This document shows, in pieces, positions 11,151-19,703 of a stretch of 64,000 nt of DNA. The stretch is from Geobacteraceae bacterium (lineage in GTDB: Bacteria > Desulfobacterota > Desulfuromonadia > Geobacterales > Geobacteraceae). Location of the stretch: positions 1 through 64,000 of the forward strand of contig JAMXLF010000026.1 of NCBI GenBank assembly GCA_024281055.1, read 5' to 3'. Position numbers and translations under genes: made by a program. The notes under the pieces were generated by a model. The model did no database searches, was not told the origin of the DNA, and saw nothing but the letters and a program-made list of their open reading frames with translations. Positions within the stretch are counted from its first letter, which is position 1. The number at the start of each line of letters is the position of its first letter.

Positions 11151-11263
11151 CGTTCAACGTTCTACGTTCAATGTTCAACGTTGAAACAACAAACCTTGAA
11201 CCTTGAACCTTGAACCTTGAACCTTGAACCTTGAACCTTGAACCTTGAACCTTGAACCTTGAA
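11151..11263. repeat. Heptamer element with perfect ten-copy CCTTGAA array
   Basis: Left arm: five units of CGTTCAA type (11151-11185) directly after the kdsA stop. Right arm: ten identical tandem copies of CCTTGAA (11194-11263). Identical tandem copies imply recent expansion or active slippage. The array ends 10 bases before the likely kdsD start at 11274, and its last copy contains an in-frame TTG (11259) that could itself be used as a start. Confidence 0.92.
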
Positions 11264-11273
11264 CGGGGTTAGA

Positions 11274-12239
11274 TTGATTCTCGAAGAAGCGAAAAAAGTG
11301 ATCCGGGTCGAGGCCGAGGCGCTCCTGGCCCTGGCCGATGCCATCAATGGCGCGTTCGAGGAGGCGGTGCGGCTGATCCTCGCCTCGAAGGGACGCGTGG
11401 TGGTTACCGGCATGGGGAAATCGGGGCTGATCGGTCAGAAGATCGCCTCCACCATGGCCTCTACCGGCACCCCCGCATTTTTCCTCCATCCGGCCGAGGG
11501 GATTCACGGCGACCTCGGCATGATCATGAAGGGGGACGTGGTGATCGCCATCTCCAACAGCGGCGAGACCGATGAGGTGGTGCGCATCCTTCCGATCATC
11601 AAACGCCTCGGTGCCTCCCTCGTCGCCATGACCGGCAACGCCTCTTCGACCCTTGCCCGGGCCGGGGACGTTTTTCTCGATATCTCGGTCAAGGAGGAGG
11701 CCTGTCCCCTCGGACTTGCCCCCACCGCTTCGACCACCGCCACCCTGGCCATGGGAGATGCCCTGGCGGTTGCCCTTCTTCTGGAGCGGGGGTTCAAGGC
11801 CGAGGATTTCGCCCTGTTCCATCCGGGGGGGGCGCTCGGCAAGCAACTGATCCTCCGGGTCGAGGATCTGATGAACAAGGGGGAGGCCATTCCCCTCGTC
11901 CCGGCCGGGATGCTCATGCGCGAGGCCCTCTTCGTCATTACTGCCAAGGGGCTCGGTATCACCGGCGTGACCGATGGCAACGGCACCCTCATCGGTGTCA
12001 TCACCGACGGTGACCTGCGCCGTGCCCTTGAGAAAGGGACCGATATCCTCGGCATGGCCGCCGGCGAGCTTATGAGCAGGAACCCGAAGCGGATCGGTCG
12101 CACCGAGCTCGCCGCCAAGGCACTGCAGCGGATGGAGGAGTTCTCCATCACCTCCCTGTTCGTCTTCGATGACGACCGGGGGGAGAAGCCGGTGGGGATT
12201 ATACACCTGCACGATTTGTTAAAAGCGGGAATCGCATGA
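11274..12239 (+). CDS. kdsD: Arabinose-5-phosphate isomerase (KpsF/GutQ family)
   Basis: 321 residues. It interconverts D-ribulose 5-phosphate and D-arabinose 5-phosphate, the first step of KDO synthesis. An N-terminal SIS sugar-phosphate domain (about 30-175) has VVVTGMGKSGLIGQKIAST, SNSGETDEV and the conserved LAPTASTTATLAMGDALAV. Two CBS domains follow (about 195-320; ALFVITAKGLGITGVTD and SITSLFVFDDD). A TTG at 11274 gives the family-like N-terminus MILEEAKKVIRVEAEA; another in-frame TTG at 11259 lies in the repeat, with a stop immediately upstream of it. The ribosome site is weak (GGGGTT). The position next to the heptamer array is unusual. Confidence 0.94.
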   Translation: MILEEAKKVIRVEAEALLALADAINGAFEEAVRLILASKGRVVVTGMGKSGLIGQKIASTMASTGTPAFFLHPAEGIHGDLGMIMKGDVVIAISNSGETDEVVRILPIIKRLGASLVAMTGNASSTLARAGDVFLDISVKEEACPLGLAPTASTTATLAMGDALAVALLLERGFKAEDFALFHPGGALGKQLILRVEDLMNKGEAIPLVPAGMLMREALFVITAKGLGITGVTDGNGTLIGVITDGDLRRALEKGTDILGMAAGELMSRNPKRIGRTELAAKALQRMEEFSITSLFVFDDDRGEKPVGIIHLHDLLKAGIA

Positions 12240-12266
12240 ACGTTTTGCGGCAATGACAATGAATTG

Positions 12267-12322
12267 TAGGGGCGAGGCGATGCTTCGCCCGGTTTCGGGC
12301 GACCCATCGGGTCGCCCCTACG
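12267..12322. repeat. GTAGGGGC inverted-repeat element
   Basis: Arms GTAGGGGCGA and TCGCCCCTAC flank smaller CGAGGCGATGC and GGGCGACCCATCGGG dyads between kdsD and kdsC. A related cluster occurs at 61672-61780. Short GC-rich palindromic repeats of this general look are dispersed in many bacterial genomes. Confidence 0.7.
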
Positions 12323-12344
12323 GTATATTGACCGAGAATTTCCT

Positions 12345-12860
12345 ATGAACGATCGCCTGAAAAAGATAAAGCTGCTGATCCTCGACGTGGACGGGGTGAT
12401 GACCGACGGCCGGATCATCTTCGACTCCAACGGGGTGGAGAGCAAGTTCTTCAACGTCAAGGACGGCCACGGCATCAAGATGCTGCAGAGGTCGGGGATC
12501 GAGGTGGGAATCGTCTCCGGCAGGCAGTCCCAGGTGGTTGCCAATCGCGCCCGGGAACTCGGGATCGACCGGGTCTATCAGGGCTCTCTCGACAAGTTGA
12601 CCCCCTATCTTGAAATCCTGGAGACGTCCGGTCTTGCAGACGAGCAGGTCGCCTACATGGGGGATGACATCATCGACCTGCCGGTCATGCGCCGGGTGGG
12701 GTTTGCCGCCGCCCCGGCGGACGCGCTGGAATACGTCCTCCAGTACGCTCATTTCGTGGCGAAAAACCGCGGCGGTTGGGGCGCCGTGCGCGAGGTTTGC
12801 GACCTCATCCTCACAGCCCAAGGGACGTGGGAAACGGTAACCGCCCGGTACTATCGGTAA
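12345..12860 (+). CDS. kdsC: KDO-8-phosphate phosphatase (HAD superfamily)
   Basis: 171 residues, the usual KdsC length. It removes phosphate from KDO-8-phosphate. HAD motif I is LLILDVDGVMTDG with its two catalytic Asp, and the metal-binding motif is MGDDIIDLPVM. There is no cap domain, as expected for tetrameric C0-type KdsC. It completes a full KDO route with kdsD, kdsA and kdsB within 5 kb. The ATG at 12345 is 105 bases after kdsD, the gap being filled mostly by a GTAGGGGC palindromic element. A strong bidirectional terminator follows at 12898. Confidence 0.95.
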   Translation: MNDRLKKIKLLILDVDGVMTDGRIIFDSNGVESKFFNVKDGHGIKMLQRSGIEVGIVSGRQSQVVANRARELGIDRVYQGSLDKLTPYLEILETSGLADEQVAYMGDDIIDLPVMRRVGFAAAPADALEYVLQYAHFVAKNRGGWGAVREVCDLILTAQGTWETVTARYYR

Positions 12861-12897
12861 CCGCACCATCCGTTCCGGTTAGGCAGGCGAAGAATGC

Positions 12898-12938
12898 TAA
12901 AGCCCATCTCCAGGGGTTCCCGGGAGATGGGCTTTTCC
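12898..12938. terminator. Bidirectional Rho-independent terminator after kdsC
   Basis: A stem of AAAGCCCATCTCC with GGAGATGGGCTTTT and a small loop; A- and T-rich flanks on both sides. It ends kdsC (+) and the convergent small membrane protein gene (-). Confidence 0.88.
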
Positions 12939-12976
12939 GTAGTGCGGCTGGCCAGCTGCGGTTCTTTCGGGTGTTC

Positions 12977-13105
12977 CTATTTAAGAAGTCCGGAGACGAT
13001 CAGGGCGATCGAGATGACGAAAAGTCCGACCATCAGGGCGATGCCCGCCCGGTCCCGTTTGGCGTTTTCTTTGATGGTCTGAATGAAATCCTTGAGCAGG
13101 GTCAT
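12977..13105 (-). CDS. 42-residue membrane protein, unknown function
   Basis: A small minus-strand frame of 42 residues. A basic, amphipathic N-terminus (MTLLKDFIQTIKENAKRDRA) is followed by one hydrophobic helix (about residues 22-40, GIALMVGLFVISIALIVSG) and a C-terminal LLK. It has its own promoter-like sequence (13195-13222), an AAAGGA ribosome site, and shares the terminator at 12898 with kdsC, all of which argue that it is real. A GTG six bases upstream is an alternative start. It probably sits in the inner membrane as a single-span protein. I do not recognise a family. Confidence 0.72.
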   Translation of the reverse strand: MTLLKDFIQTIKENAKRDRAGIALMVGLFVISIALIVSGLLK

Positions 13106-13194
13106 GGTCACGTCGTCCTTTGTCTGCCGTATGGTTATTCATATCGGCTTCCTGTGATACAAGTGGACCGGCGACAGCCCCGCTTGTGGAAGAT

Positions 13195-13222
13195 ATGATA
13201 TACGCACAATTCATCCTGTCAA
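13195..13222 (-). promoter_or_regulatory. Sigma-70 promoter for the small membrane protein
   Basis: On the minus strand TTGACA (13217-13222), a 16-base spacer and TATCAT (13195-13200). It is about 90 bases upstream of the 42-residue gene. Confidence 0.6.
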
Positions 13223-13370
13223 GCCTCGGTTTCGTGCGTCCGATCGATTTTCTCGCAGGGGGGCGCCCTTCGCCCCTTGTTGGGTGCGCCTTGACACCGT
13301 ATAAGGGCGTGAATTTCCGCATCCTTTTTCAAGCTCCATGCCAAAGTGTGTATTCAAAGCCAGAAAGCGC

Positions 13371-13399
13371 TTTACAGCCATTTTTTTCAATGCTATACT
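13371..13399 (+). promoter_or_regulatory. Sigma-70 promoter of the lptC-rpoN operon
   Basis: TTTACA (13371-13376), a 17-base spacer, and TATACT (13394-13399). The expected start site near 13406 leaves only about six bases before the lptC ATG at 13412, so the transcript may be nearly leaderless unless another promoter is used. Confidence 0.7.
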
Positions 13400-13411
13400 T
13401 CCCCTGGAATT

Positions 13412-13987
13412 ATGCAAAAGCTGAATAAAATCAGGCAGCTGCTGGCCATGATGATAGTCATCGCCAGTGTTTCTCTTGCCGTAGTGATCATCCTCAAGGT
13501 TTCGCGGGGGGGTGGACCGGCTGAGGTCCTGCCCCGGCTTGCCAAGAACGTCGATGTCTCTCTGCAGAAAATCCACTACACCGAGACGAAGCAGGGGGTG
13601 AAACAGTGGGATCTGGTCGCCGACAAGGCTGAGTATGACAAGGAAGGGGAGATAGCCCGCCTGGCTGGTATCCGCATGGTTGTCGCCGGCAACCGGCAGA
13701 CGGGTGACATTACCCTCACCGCGGACCGGGGCGAATTCTCCAACAAGACCAGGGACGTGCACCTGGCGGGGAACATCGTGGCCAGAAGTGCAAGTGGCAT
13801 GGAGTTTACCACGAGCCAGGCGGTTTACCGGGCGGCCCGTTCCATGATAGAGAGCCCCGCACGGGTTAAATTCACCGACGGCAAGCTGACCCTGGAAGGG
13901 GTCGGCATGGAACTTATGACTGTGACGAAAAATATACGGATCCTGCGCGATGTGACCGCGGATATCCTCCCCGGGGCCGGCAAATGA
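13412..13987 (+). CDS. lptC: LPS export protein LptC
   Basis: 191 residues. It has a short cytoplasmic N-terminus, one membrane anchor (about 11-30, LLAMMIVIASVSLAVVIILK) and a periplasmic OstA/LptC beta-jellyroll domain (about 45-185). LptC receives LPS from the inner-membrane ABC complex and passes it to LptA. The ATG at 13412 gives the correct membrane topology; the same frame is open upstream but overlaps the promoter. It overlaps lptA by four bases (ATGA), which indicates translational coupling. It heads the lptC-lptA-lptB-rpoN cluster. Confidence 0.9.
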   Translation: MQKLNKIRQLLAMMIVIASVSLAVVIILKVSRGGGPAEVLPRLAKNVDVSLQKIHYTETKQGVKQWDLVADKAEYDKEGEIARLAGIRMVVAGNRQTGDITLTADRGEFSNKTRDVHLAGNIVARSASGMEFTTSQAVYRAARSMIESPARVKFTDGKLTLEGVGMELMTVTKNIRILRDVTADILPGAGK

Positions 13988-14496
13988 TGAAGCGACTGTT
14001 GTCGGCCATCGTTCTCTGTGCCGCGTTCGCTGGCACGCTGCTGGCCGGGGATGGGATCGGGCGAGGGGACCAGCCGATCCAGATCAAGTCCAATGAGCTG
14101 TTTACCGACAGCGCTGCCGGCATCGCAACCTTCGTCGGCAAGGTCGTCGCCCGGCAGGGTGACATAACCATTTACAGCGACCGCCTGGTCATTTTCTACG
14201 CCGAAAAGGGAAAGGAAGTCGACAAGGTGGAGGCCTTCGGCAATGTGCGCATCGTTCAGGAAAACCGCCTCGGGCTTGCCAGCCACGCGCTCTACGAGAA
14301 CAAGGCCGGCAAGATAACCCTGGACGGCAATCCCAAGGTGTACCAGGGTGACGATGTCGTTACCGGCAAGGTTATCACCTACCTGGTGAACGAGCAGAAG
14401 AGTGTGGTTACCGGCGGGCCCAACGAGCGCGTGGAGGCGGTCATTCACCCGAAGGGCAAGGATAGCAAGGATAAGAATGGTGGCGCAAAGCCCTGA
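13984..14496 (+). CDS. lptA: Periplasmic LPS-bridge protein LptA
   Basis: 170 residues. It has a signal peptide ([23 protein letters not shown], cleavage near residue 22) and one OstA-like domain, with [26 protein letters not shown]-like [15 protein letters not shown], and [14 protein letters not shown]. LptA molecules form the beta-jellyroll bridge that carries LPS across the periplasm. The C-terminus is Lys-rich ([16 protein letters not shown]). It is coupled to lptC by a four-base overlap, and its end overlaps the start of lptB by 20 bases. Confidence 0.92.
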   Translation: MMKRLLSAIVLCAAFAGTLLAGDGIGRGDQPIQIKSNELFTDSAAGIATFVGKVVARQGDITIYSDRLVIFYAEKGKEVDKVEAFGNVRIVQENRLGLASHALYENKAGKITLDGNPKVYQGDDVVTGKVITYLVNEQKSVVTGGPNERVEAVIHPKGKDSKDKNGGAKP

Positions 14497-15217
14497 GCGG
14501 TCTCTGTATACCAGGGGTCTCAAGAAAAGCTATACCGGTCGGGCGGTGGTGAACGGTGTCGACCTGGACGTCGCTTCGGGCGAGGTGGTGGGTCTGCTGG
14601 GACCCAACGGTGCGGGAAAAACGACCACCTTTTACATGGTGGTCGGACTGTGCCGCCCGGACAGCGGTCAGGTCTTTCTGGACGGTGAGGTCATCACGGA
14701 ACTTCCGATGTATCTCCGGGCGCGTAATGGGATCAGTTACCTTCCCCAGGAGCCTTCGATCTTTCGCAAGCTGACCGTTGAAGAAAACCTGCTGGCCGTG
14801 CTGGAAACCCGCGATCTCTCGGTGAAGCAGCGCCACGAAAGGACAGAGGAGCTGCTGGGGGAATTCGGGGTCACCCACATTGCCCGGACCAAGGGATATG
14901 CGTTGTCCGGCGGTGAGCGCCGACGGGTGGAAATCGCCCGGGCACTGGCGACCGATCCTGCCTTCATCCTGCTCGACGAGCCGTTTGCCGGCATCGATCC
15001 CATTGCGGTCATCGATATCCAGACGATCATTACCGGCCTCAAGGAGCGGGGTATCGGCATCCTCATTTCCGATCATAACGTCAGAGAAACTCTCGGTGTC
15101 TGTGACAAAGCATACATCCTGAACGCCGGCGAGGTTCTCGAATGCGGTGATCCGCAGCAGATAGCGGATAGCAAGAAGGCCCGGGATATTTACCTGGGGG
15201 AGAAGTTCAGGCTGTAA
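14477..15217 (+). CDS. lptB: LPS export ABC transporter ATPase LptB
   Basis: 246 residues. Cytoplasmic ATPase of the LptB2FG complex that extracts LPS from the inner membrane. Walker A is [10 protein letters not shown], the Q-loop is in [18 protein letters not shown], the ABC signature is LSGGERRR, and Walker B is [13 protein letters not shown] with switch His in SDHNVRET. The ATG at 14477 overlaps lptA and starts [19 protein letters not shown]; a GTG at 14480 is an alternative. lptF and lptG are not in this window. A heptamer repeat element separates it from rpoN. Confidence 0.96.
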   Translation: MVAQSPERSLYTRGLKKSYTGRAVVNGVDLDVASGEVVGLLGPNGAGKTTTFYMVVGLCRPDSGQVFLDGEVITELPMYLRARNGISYLPQEPSIFRKLTVEENLLAVLETRDLSVKQRHERTEELLGEFGVTHIARTKGYALSGGERRRVEIARALATDPAFILLDEPFAGIDPIAVIDIQTIITGLKERGIGILISDHNVRETLGVCDKAYILNAGEVLECGDPQQIADSKKARDIYLGEKFRL

Positions 15218-15220
15218 AAA

Positions 15221-15297
15221 TGTTCAACGTTCGAGGTTCAACGTTGAACACAGCCGATGCTTCTGAACGTTGAACATGGAACGTTGAACATTGAACC
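15221..15297. repeat. Heptamer-armed inverted repeat (GTTCAAC type)
   Basis: Four units of CGTTCAA type (15221-15248), 14 bases, then five inverse units of TTGAACA type (15263-15297), filling most of the lptB-rpoN gap. Same design as the elements at 11151 and 28038. Confidence 0.85.
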
Positions 15298-15318
15298 GAT
15301 TTTGAGGTTGTAACGCCT

Positions 15319-16767
15319 ATGGCCATCGAAATGCGCCAACAGATGAAGCTGACCCAGCAACTGGTGATGACCCCCCAGTTGCAGCAGGCCATCAAGCTTC
15401 TCCAACTCTCCCGCCTTGAGCTCCAGGATGTCGTCCGCCAGGAACTGGAGGAAAATCCGGTGATCGAGGAATCGCCGGAACTGGAGGAGAGCAGAGAGGT
15501 TGACCAGCTTGAGCTGTTGGAGCAGGAGGCGACGCCGGAAGCGGAAACCGAAGCGTTCCAGGAAGTACAGGCGGGAACGGAAACTCTCCGTGAAATGGAC
15601 TGGAATACCTACCTGGAAGGCTACAATTTCAGCGCCGGCGAACAATACAACGATGACGACGATCGCCCCTCGTACGAAAACCTTCTGACCAAGAAAGGTA
15701 CCTTGATCGATCATCTCATGTGGCAGCTCAATCTCACCAGGCTCGGTGAGGTGGAACAGCGGGTCGGCACCGAGATCATCGGCAATATCGATGAGAGCGG
15801 TTACTTCCGGGCTTCCCTTGCCGATATCGCCCAGGCCTGCGGGGTGGAAGAGGCGTTCGTGGAAGGGGTGATCGGCAAGATTCAGGATTTCGACCCGCCG
15901 GGGGTGGGCGCAAGAGACCTGCGGGAATGCCTGTTGATTCAGATCCGGCAGCTCGGCATGAGGGGAAGCTTGGTCGAGGCGATGGTGAGTGAGCACCTGA
16001 AAGACCTAGAGACCCGCAAATACAAACAGATCGCCAAGGCATGCGGCACTGACATTAACAGTGTCCTGATCGCGACAAAGATCATCGCCGGCCTCGACCC
16101 GAAGCCGGGGCGGATATTCGGCGCTGAGGACGTGCAGTACATCTCCGCCGACATTTTCGTGTACAAGGTGGGCGATGAGTACGTGGTAATGCTCAACGAC
16201 GAGGGACTGCCAAACCTTCGGATCAATCCGTTCTATGCCGGCGAGGCAAAGGTCGAGCGGCGCCTCGATGCGAAGGCCGAGGAGTACATCAGTGACAAGA
16301 TGCGCTCTGCCATGTGGCTCATCAAGAGCATTCAGCAGCGGCAGCGGACCATCTACAAGGTGGCCAAGAGCATCGTTGCATTCCAGCGCGATTTTCTCGA
16401 CCGGGGGATAGAGTACCTGAAGCCGCTGGTCCTGCGCGATGTTGCCGAGGATATCGGGATGCACGAATCAACCATCAGCCGGGTGACTACCAACAAGTAC
16501 ATGCAGACGCCACAGGGACTGTTCGAGTTGAAGTATTTCTTCAACAGCGGTATCTCCACCAACGAAGGTGATTTCATCGCGTCCGAAAGCGTCAAGAACA
16601 AGATCAAGGAGATCGTCGAGTCGGAGGACCCCCGGAAGCCTTACAGCGACCAGCATCTGGCCGAAATCCTGTCGAAGCATAACATCAACATCGCCCGCAG
16701 GACCGTCACCAAGTACCGGGAAATGCTGCGCATCGGCTCTTCGTCGGAGCGAAGACGACTCTTTTGA
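15319..16767 (+). CDS. rpoN: RNA polymerase sigma-54 factor
   Basis: 482 residues. An N-terminal region I (MRQQMKLTQQLVMTPQLQQAIKLL) contacts activators, followed by an acidic Glu-rich linker (about 45-105). The core-binding domain follows, then the DNA-binding part with the helix-turn-helix DVAEDIGMHESTISRVTTNKY. The diagnostic RpoN box is ARRTVTKYRE near the C-terminus. It directs transcription from -24/-12 promoters with activators such as the regulator at 1394. Candidate -24/-12 sites are seen in this window at 3019, 4591 and 40756. Its place between lptB and hpf is the classical rpoN neighbourhood. Confidence 0.97.
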   Translation: MAIEMRQQMKLTQQLVMTPQLQQAIKLLQLSRLELQDVVRQELEENPVIEESPELEESREVDQLELLEQEATPEAETEAFQEVQAGTETLREMDWNTYLEGYNFSAGEQYNDDDDRPSYENLLTKKGTLIDHLMWQLNLTRLGEVEQRVGTEIIGNIDESGYFRASLADIAQACGVEEAFVEGVIGKIQDFDPPGVGARDLRECLLIQIRQLGMRGSLVEAMVSEHLKDLETRKYKQIAKACGTDINSVLIATKIIAGLDPKPGRIFGAEDVQYISADIFVYKVGDEYVVMLNDEGLPNLRINPFYAGEAKVERRLDAKAEEYISDKMRSAMWLIKSIQQRQRTIYKVAKSIVAFQRDFLDRGIEYLKPLVLRDVAEDIGMHESTISRVTTNKYMQTPQGLFELKYFFNSGISTNEGDFIASESVKNKIKEIVESEDPRKPYSDQHLAEILSKHNINIARRTVTKYREMLRIGSSSERRRLF

Positions 16768-16859
16768 TCCCGCAGGGTTTCACCTGCGCATTTTCGCGAT
16801 AAACTATTAGTAGAAGCGGAACCCCACCGCAACACGAACGCAATCCGAGGAGGTCTACC

Positions 16860-17405
16860 ATGCAAATCGCCACGACATTCAGACACATGGAGCCGAGTGA
16901 TGCCCTGAAAAGCTACGCCGAAGAGAAGCTGGAACGGGTGAGGAAATACATCGATGAACCGGTCGTTGCCCAGGTATTCATGACGGTGGAGAAGATCCGT
17001 CATGCCGCGGAAGTGACCATTACCGCCAAGGGAATTACCATCAAGGCATCGGAAGAGACAAACGACATGTACTCGGCCGTCGATGCGGTGGTCGATAAAA
17101 TCGAACGGCAACTGCGTCGCTACAAAGAGCGGATCAAGGAGCACAAACCCGCCACCGACACCCGCGAGCGGCAGATTCGCAAGAGCGTTGTCGAGGCCGC
17201 CAGTCTTGAAACCCGCCGTGAGCCGGTGGTCATCAGGACCAAGACCTTCTCCATCAAACCCATGTCCGTAGAAGAAGCGGTCATGCAGATGGACCTCCTG
17301 CACAAGGATTTTCTTGTGTTTACCGATGCGGCTACCGACAACATCAACGTCATTTACCGTCGCAAGGATGGCGACTACGGCTTGATCGAACCGTCTGCAG
17401 GGTAA
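16860..17405 (+). CDS. hpf: Ribosome hibernation promoting factor, long form
   Basis: 181 residues, matching the long HPF class. The N-terminal ribosome-binding domain (about 1-100) has the beta-alpha-beta fold of HPF/YfiA with VEKIRHAAEVTITAKG and DMYSAVDAVVDKIERQLRRYK. The C-terminal dimerisation domain (about 120-178) has VVIRTKTFSIKPMSVEEAVMQM and FLVFTDAATDNINVIYRRKDG. Long HPF alone joins ribosomes into 100S dimers in starvation. A GAGGAGG site precedes the ATG. It follows rpoN by 92 bases. Confidence 0.95.
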   Translation: MQIATTFRHMEPSDALKSYAEEKLERVRKYIDEPVVAQVFMTVEKIRHAAEVTITAKGITIKASEETNDMYSAVDAVVDKIERQLRRYKERIKEHKPATDTRERQIRKSVVEAASLETRREPVVIRTKTFSIKPMSVEEAVMQMDLLHKDFLVFTDAATDNINVIYRRKDGDYGLIEPSAG

Positions 17406-17422
17406 GGCCTGCCGGGGCAGAG

Positions 17423-17884
17423 ATGAAGATTATCGCGATCCTGCGACCGGACGATATCATTCCTGCCCTTGCGGCAGCAACGAAGGACGAGGTCCTCGCG
17501 GAACTGGCGGCCAGAGTGGAGGAACACCATCCCGGCCTGAAGCGGCAGGAACTGCTGCAGATACTCCAGGAGCGTGAACGGCTGGGGAGCACCGGCATCG
17601 GCGACGGCATCGCCATCCCTCATGGCAAGCTCAGGGAGGCGCGCGAACTGGTCATGGTCTTCGGCAGGAGCCGCACGGGAGTGGACTTCAGCGCTCTCGA
17701 CGGCAGGCCGGCGCATCTTTTTTTCCTCCTGGTTGCACCCGATGACGCCATCGGAATTCATCTGAAGATGCTGGCCCGGATTTCCAGGATACTGAAGGAC
17801 CCTGCTGTCCGCAAGGCGCTTCTGGAGGCACCGGACGCCGCAGCGATTCATGCCATCATCCGGGAACAGGACAGTCGCTATTGA
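17423..17884 (+). CDS. ptsN: Nitrogen-type PTS EIIA protein
   Basis: 153 residues, an EIIA-Ntr/fructose-type domain. The phosphorylated His is in GIAIPHGKLREARE; the flanking GSTGIGDGIAIPHG is the family signature. This protein accepts phosphate from HPr-like proteins and regulates other proteins instead of transporting sugar. It follows hpf by 17 bases and overlaps hprK by four bases, so all are likely co-translated. No EIIB or EIIC component is found nearby. Confidence 0.94.
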   Translation: MKIIAILRPDDIIPALAAATKDEVLAELAARVEEHHPGLKRQELLQILQERERLGSTGIGDGIAIPHGKLREARELVMVFGRSRTGVDFSALDGRPAHLFFLLVAPDDAIGIHLKMLARISRILKDPAVRKALLEAPDAAAIHAIIREQDSRY

Positions 17885-18840
17885 ATACCCCCAGTCTTGC
17901 CATCAAAGACCTCCTCGAAGATCAGGAGTACGGCCTCGACCTTGCCCTGATTGCCGGCGAGCGCGGACTGTCGCACCGGGTATACAGCTCCCGCATCCAG
18001 AAGCCTGGCCTGGCCCTCACCGGATACACGGAGCACCTTCATCCCGACCGGGTCCAGGTGCTGGGGAACACGGAAATATCCTACATGCTCCAGTTGACCG
18101 AGCATCAGGCCATCACGTACATCGGCAAGCTGTGCACCTTTCCGATTTCCTGCTTCATCATCACCAAGGGTCTCGATCCCCCGGGTTACCTCAAGATGGA
18201 GGCCGAAAAAGCCGGTATTCCGCTCCTGGTGACCCATCACCAGTCATCTACCTTCATTTCCCTGATCACGAAATTCCTCGAAGAGCGCCTTCTGCCCACC
18301 ACTACCATTCACGGCGTTCTCGTCGATGTGCTCGGCGTGGGTGTGCTGCTTCTCGGTAAGAGCGGCATCGGCAAGAGCGAATGCGCCCTCGACCTGGTGA
18401 TCCGCGGCCATCGGCTGGTGGCGGACGACATCATCCATATCAAAAAGAAGATGCCGGCTGCGCTCGTGGGCCGGGCCGGCGAGACGATTCAGTACCACAT
18501 GGAAATTCGCGGCCTGGGGATCATCAATATCAAGGATTTGTACGGCGTCTCCTCCATCCGTGAAAAAAAGATCATCGATATGGTGCTGGAGCTCGTGGAG
18601 TGGGACCCGGCCCAGGAGTACGACCGGCTGGGCATCGACGATCAGGTGTACACGATTCTTGCCGTGGATCTCCCCCATCTCCGCATCCCTGTCCGCCCGG
18701 GGCGCAACCTCACCTCCATCATCGAGGTGGCTGCCCGGAACTTTCTCCTCAAGGGTATGGGATACCACTCGGCCCGGGAATTCCACGAGAAGCTCCTGGC
18801 ACGCCTGGAAGTCCGGGCTTTCGGGGACGAGGTCGAATAG
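17881..18840 (+). CDS. hprK: HPr kinase/phosphorylase
   Basis: 319 residues. The N-terminal domain (about 1-130) is followed by the catalytic domain with Walker A GKSGIGKSECALDL (about 160-170), a preceding TIHGVLVDVLG, and the C-terminal signature VRPGRNLTSIIEVAARN. The enzyme phosphorylates or dephosphorylates the regulatory Ser of HPr. A TTG start at 17881 overlaps ptsN; no ATG is available near the conserved beginning (MNTPSLAIKDLLED). Its substrate HPr is encoded 1.4 kb downstream with the conserved NGKSIMGIM Ser site, so the pair fits. Confidence 0.95.
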   Translation: MNTPSLAIKDLLEDQEYGLDLALIAGERGLSHRVYSSRIQKPGLALTGYTEHLHPDRVQVLGNTEISYMLQLTEHQAITYIGKLCTFPISCFIITKGLDPPGYLKMEAEKAGIPLLVTHHQSSTFISLITKFLEERLLPTTTIHGVLVDVLGVGVLLLGKSGIGKSECALDLVIRGHRLVADDIIHIKKKMPAALVGRAGETIQYHMEIRGLGIINIKDLYGVSSIREKKIIDMVLELVEWDPAQEYDRLGIDDQVYTILAVDLPHLRIPVRPGRNLTSIIEVAARNFLLKGMGYHSAREFHEKLLARLEVRAFGDEVE

Positions 18841-18841
18841 G

Positions 18842-19699
18842 ATGCGCATCGTCATCATCACCGGCCTGTCAGGGTCCGGCAAGTCGACGGCGGTGCGGGC
18901 GCTTGAGGATGAAGGCTTCTTCTGCCTCGACAACCTGCCGGTCACGCTTTTCCCGACCTTTATCGAGCTGGTCGAAAAGTCCAAGGAGATGGTTCGTGAC
19001 GTCGCTCTGGTGATGGACATCCGCGGCCGGGATTTTCTCAAGGGCTACGAGAAGGTGTTCCAGGAGATCGGTGAAGCTGGCCACTCCGTGGAGATCATTT
19101 TTTTCGATGCCACCGATGAGGTCCTGATCCGACGATTTTCCGAAACCCGGCGCCGGCATCCTGCGCTGGAAAGCGGCTCGGTGCCCGAAGGGATACGCAT
19201 AGAGCGGGAACTGCTTGCCGGCCTGCGCAGCCTGGCCACCCTGGTGATCGACACGTCGGAGCTTAACGTTCATCAACTGCGGGAGAGGGTCATCGACAGG
19301 GTCAAGGGGGAGCAGGGGGCGAAGGCGATGACGGTACACCTCCAGTCGTTCGGTTACCGGTTCGGCATACCCCTGGAGTCCGACCTGGTGATGGATGTCC
19401 GGTTTCTCCCGAATCCCCACTTCGTGCCGGATTTGAAGCCGTTTACCGGGCTCGACCCGCGGGTGCGCGGCTTTGTTCTGGAGCAGCAGGAGACCGGGGT
19501 GTTTCTTGCCAAGTTGCGGGACCTGCTCGAGTTCCTCCTCCCCGGGTACCGGCGCGAGGGGAAGTCCTACCTGACCCTTTCCGTGGGGTGTACCGGCGGC
19601 AGGCACCGTTCGGTGGTCATCGTCGAAGAGTTGCGGAATTTTTTTACCGGGAAAAAGGTGAACCTGAAGGTCACCCATCGCGATATGGAAAAAGGATAA
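18842..19699 (+). CDS. rapZ: RapZ/YvcJ-family nucleotide-binding protein
   Basis: 285 residues. A P-loop (GLSGSGKSTA) at residues 8-17, DGFFCLDNLP-type DEGFFCLDNLP, and the C-terminal signature LSVGCTGGRHRSV. In enterobacteria RapZ controls amino-sugar synthesis through small RNAs; in other bacteria YvcJ-type proteins bind nucleotides with less clear roles. The ATG at 18842 is one base after the hprK stop, and the family N-terminus MRIVIITG begins there. Its position in the rpoN-PTS cluster is highly conserved in Proteobacteria. Confidence 0.94.
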   Translation: MRIVIITGLSGSGKSTAVRALEDEGFFCLDNLPVTLFPTFIELVEKSKEMVRDVALVMDIRGRDFLKGYEKVFQEIGEAGHSVEIIFFDATDEVLIRRFSETRRRHPALESGSVPEGIRIERELLAGLRSLATLVIDTSELNVHQLRERVIDRVKGEQGAKAMTVHLQSFGYRFGIPLESDLVMDVRFLPNPHFVPDLKPFTGLDPRVRGFVLEQQETGVFLAKLRDLLEFLLPGYRREGKSYLTLSVGCTGGRHRSVVIVEELRNFFTGKKVNLKVTHRDMEKG

Positions 19700-19703
19700 C
19701 ACA

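Noticed and set aside
11194-11263. A CRISPR array or an integration site
   Set aside because: Units of 7 bp without spacers are a simple tandem repeat, and no cas genes or integrase are near.
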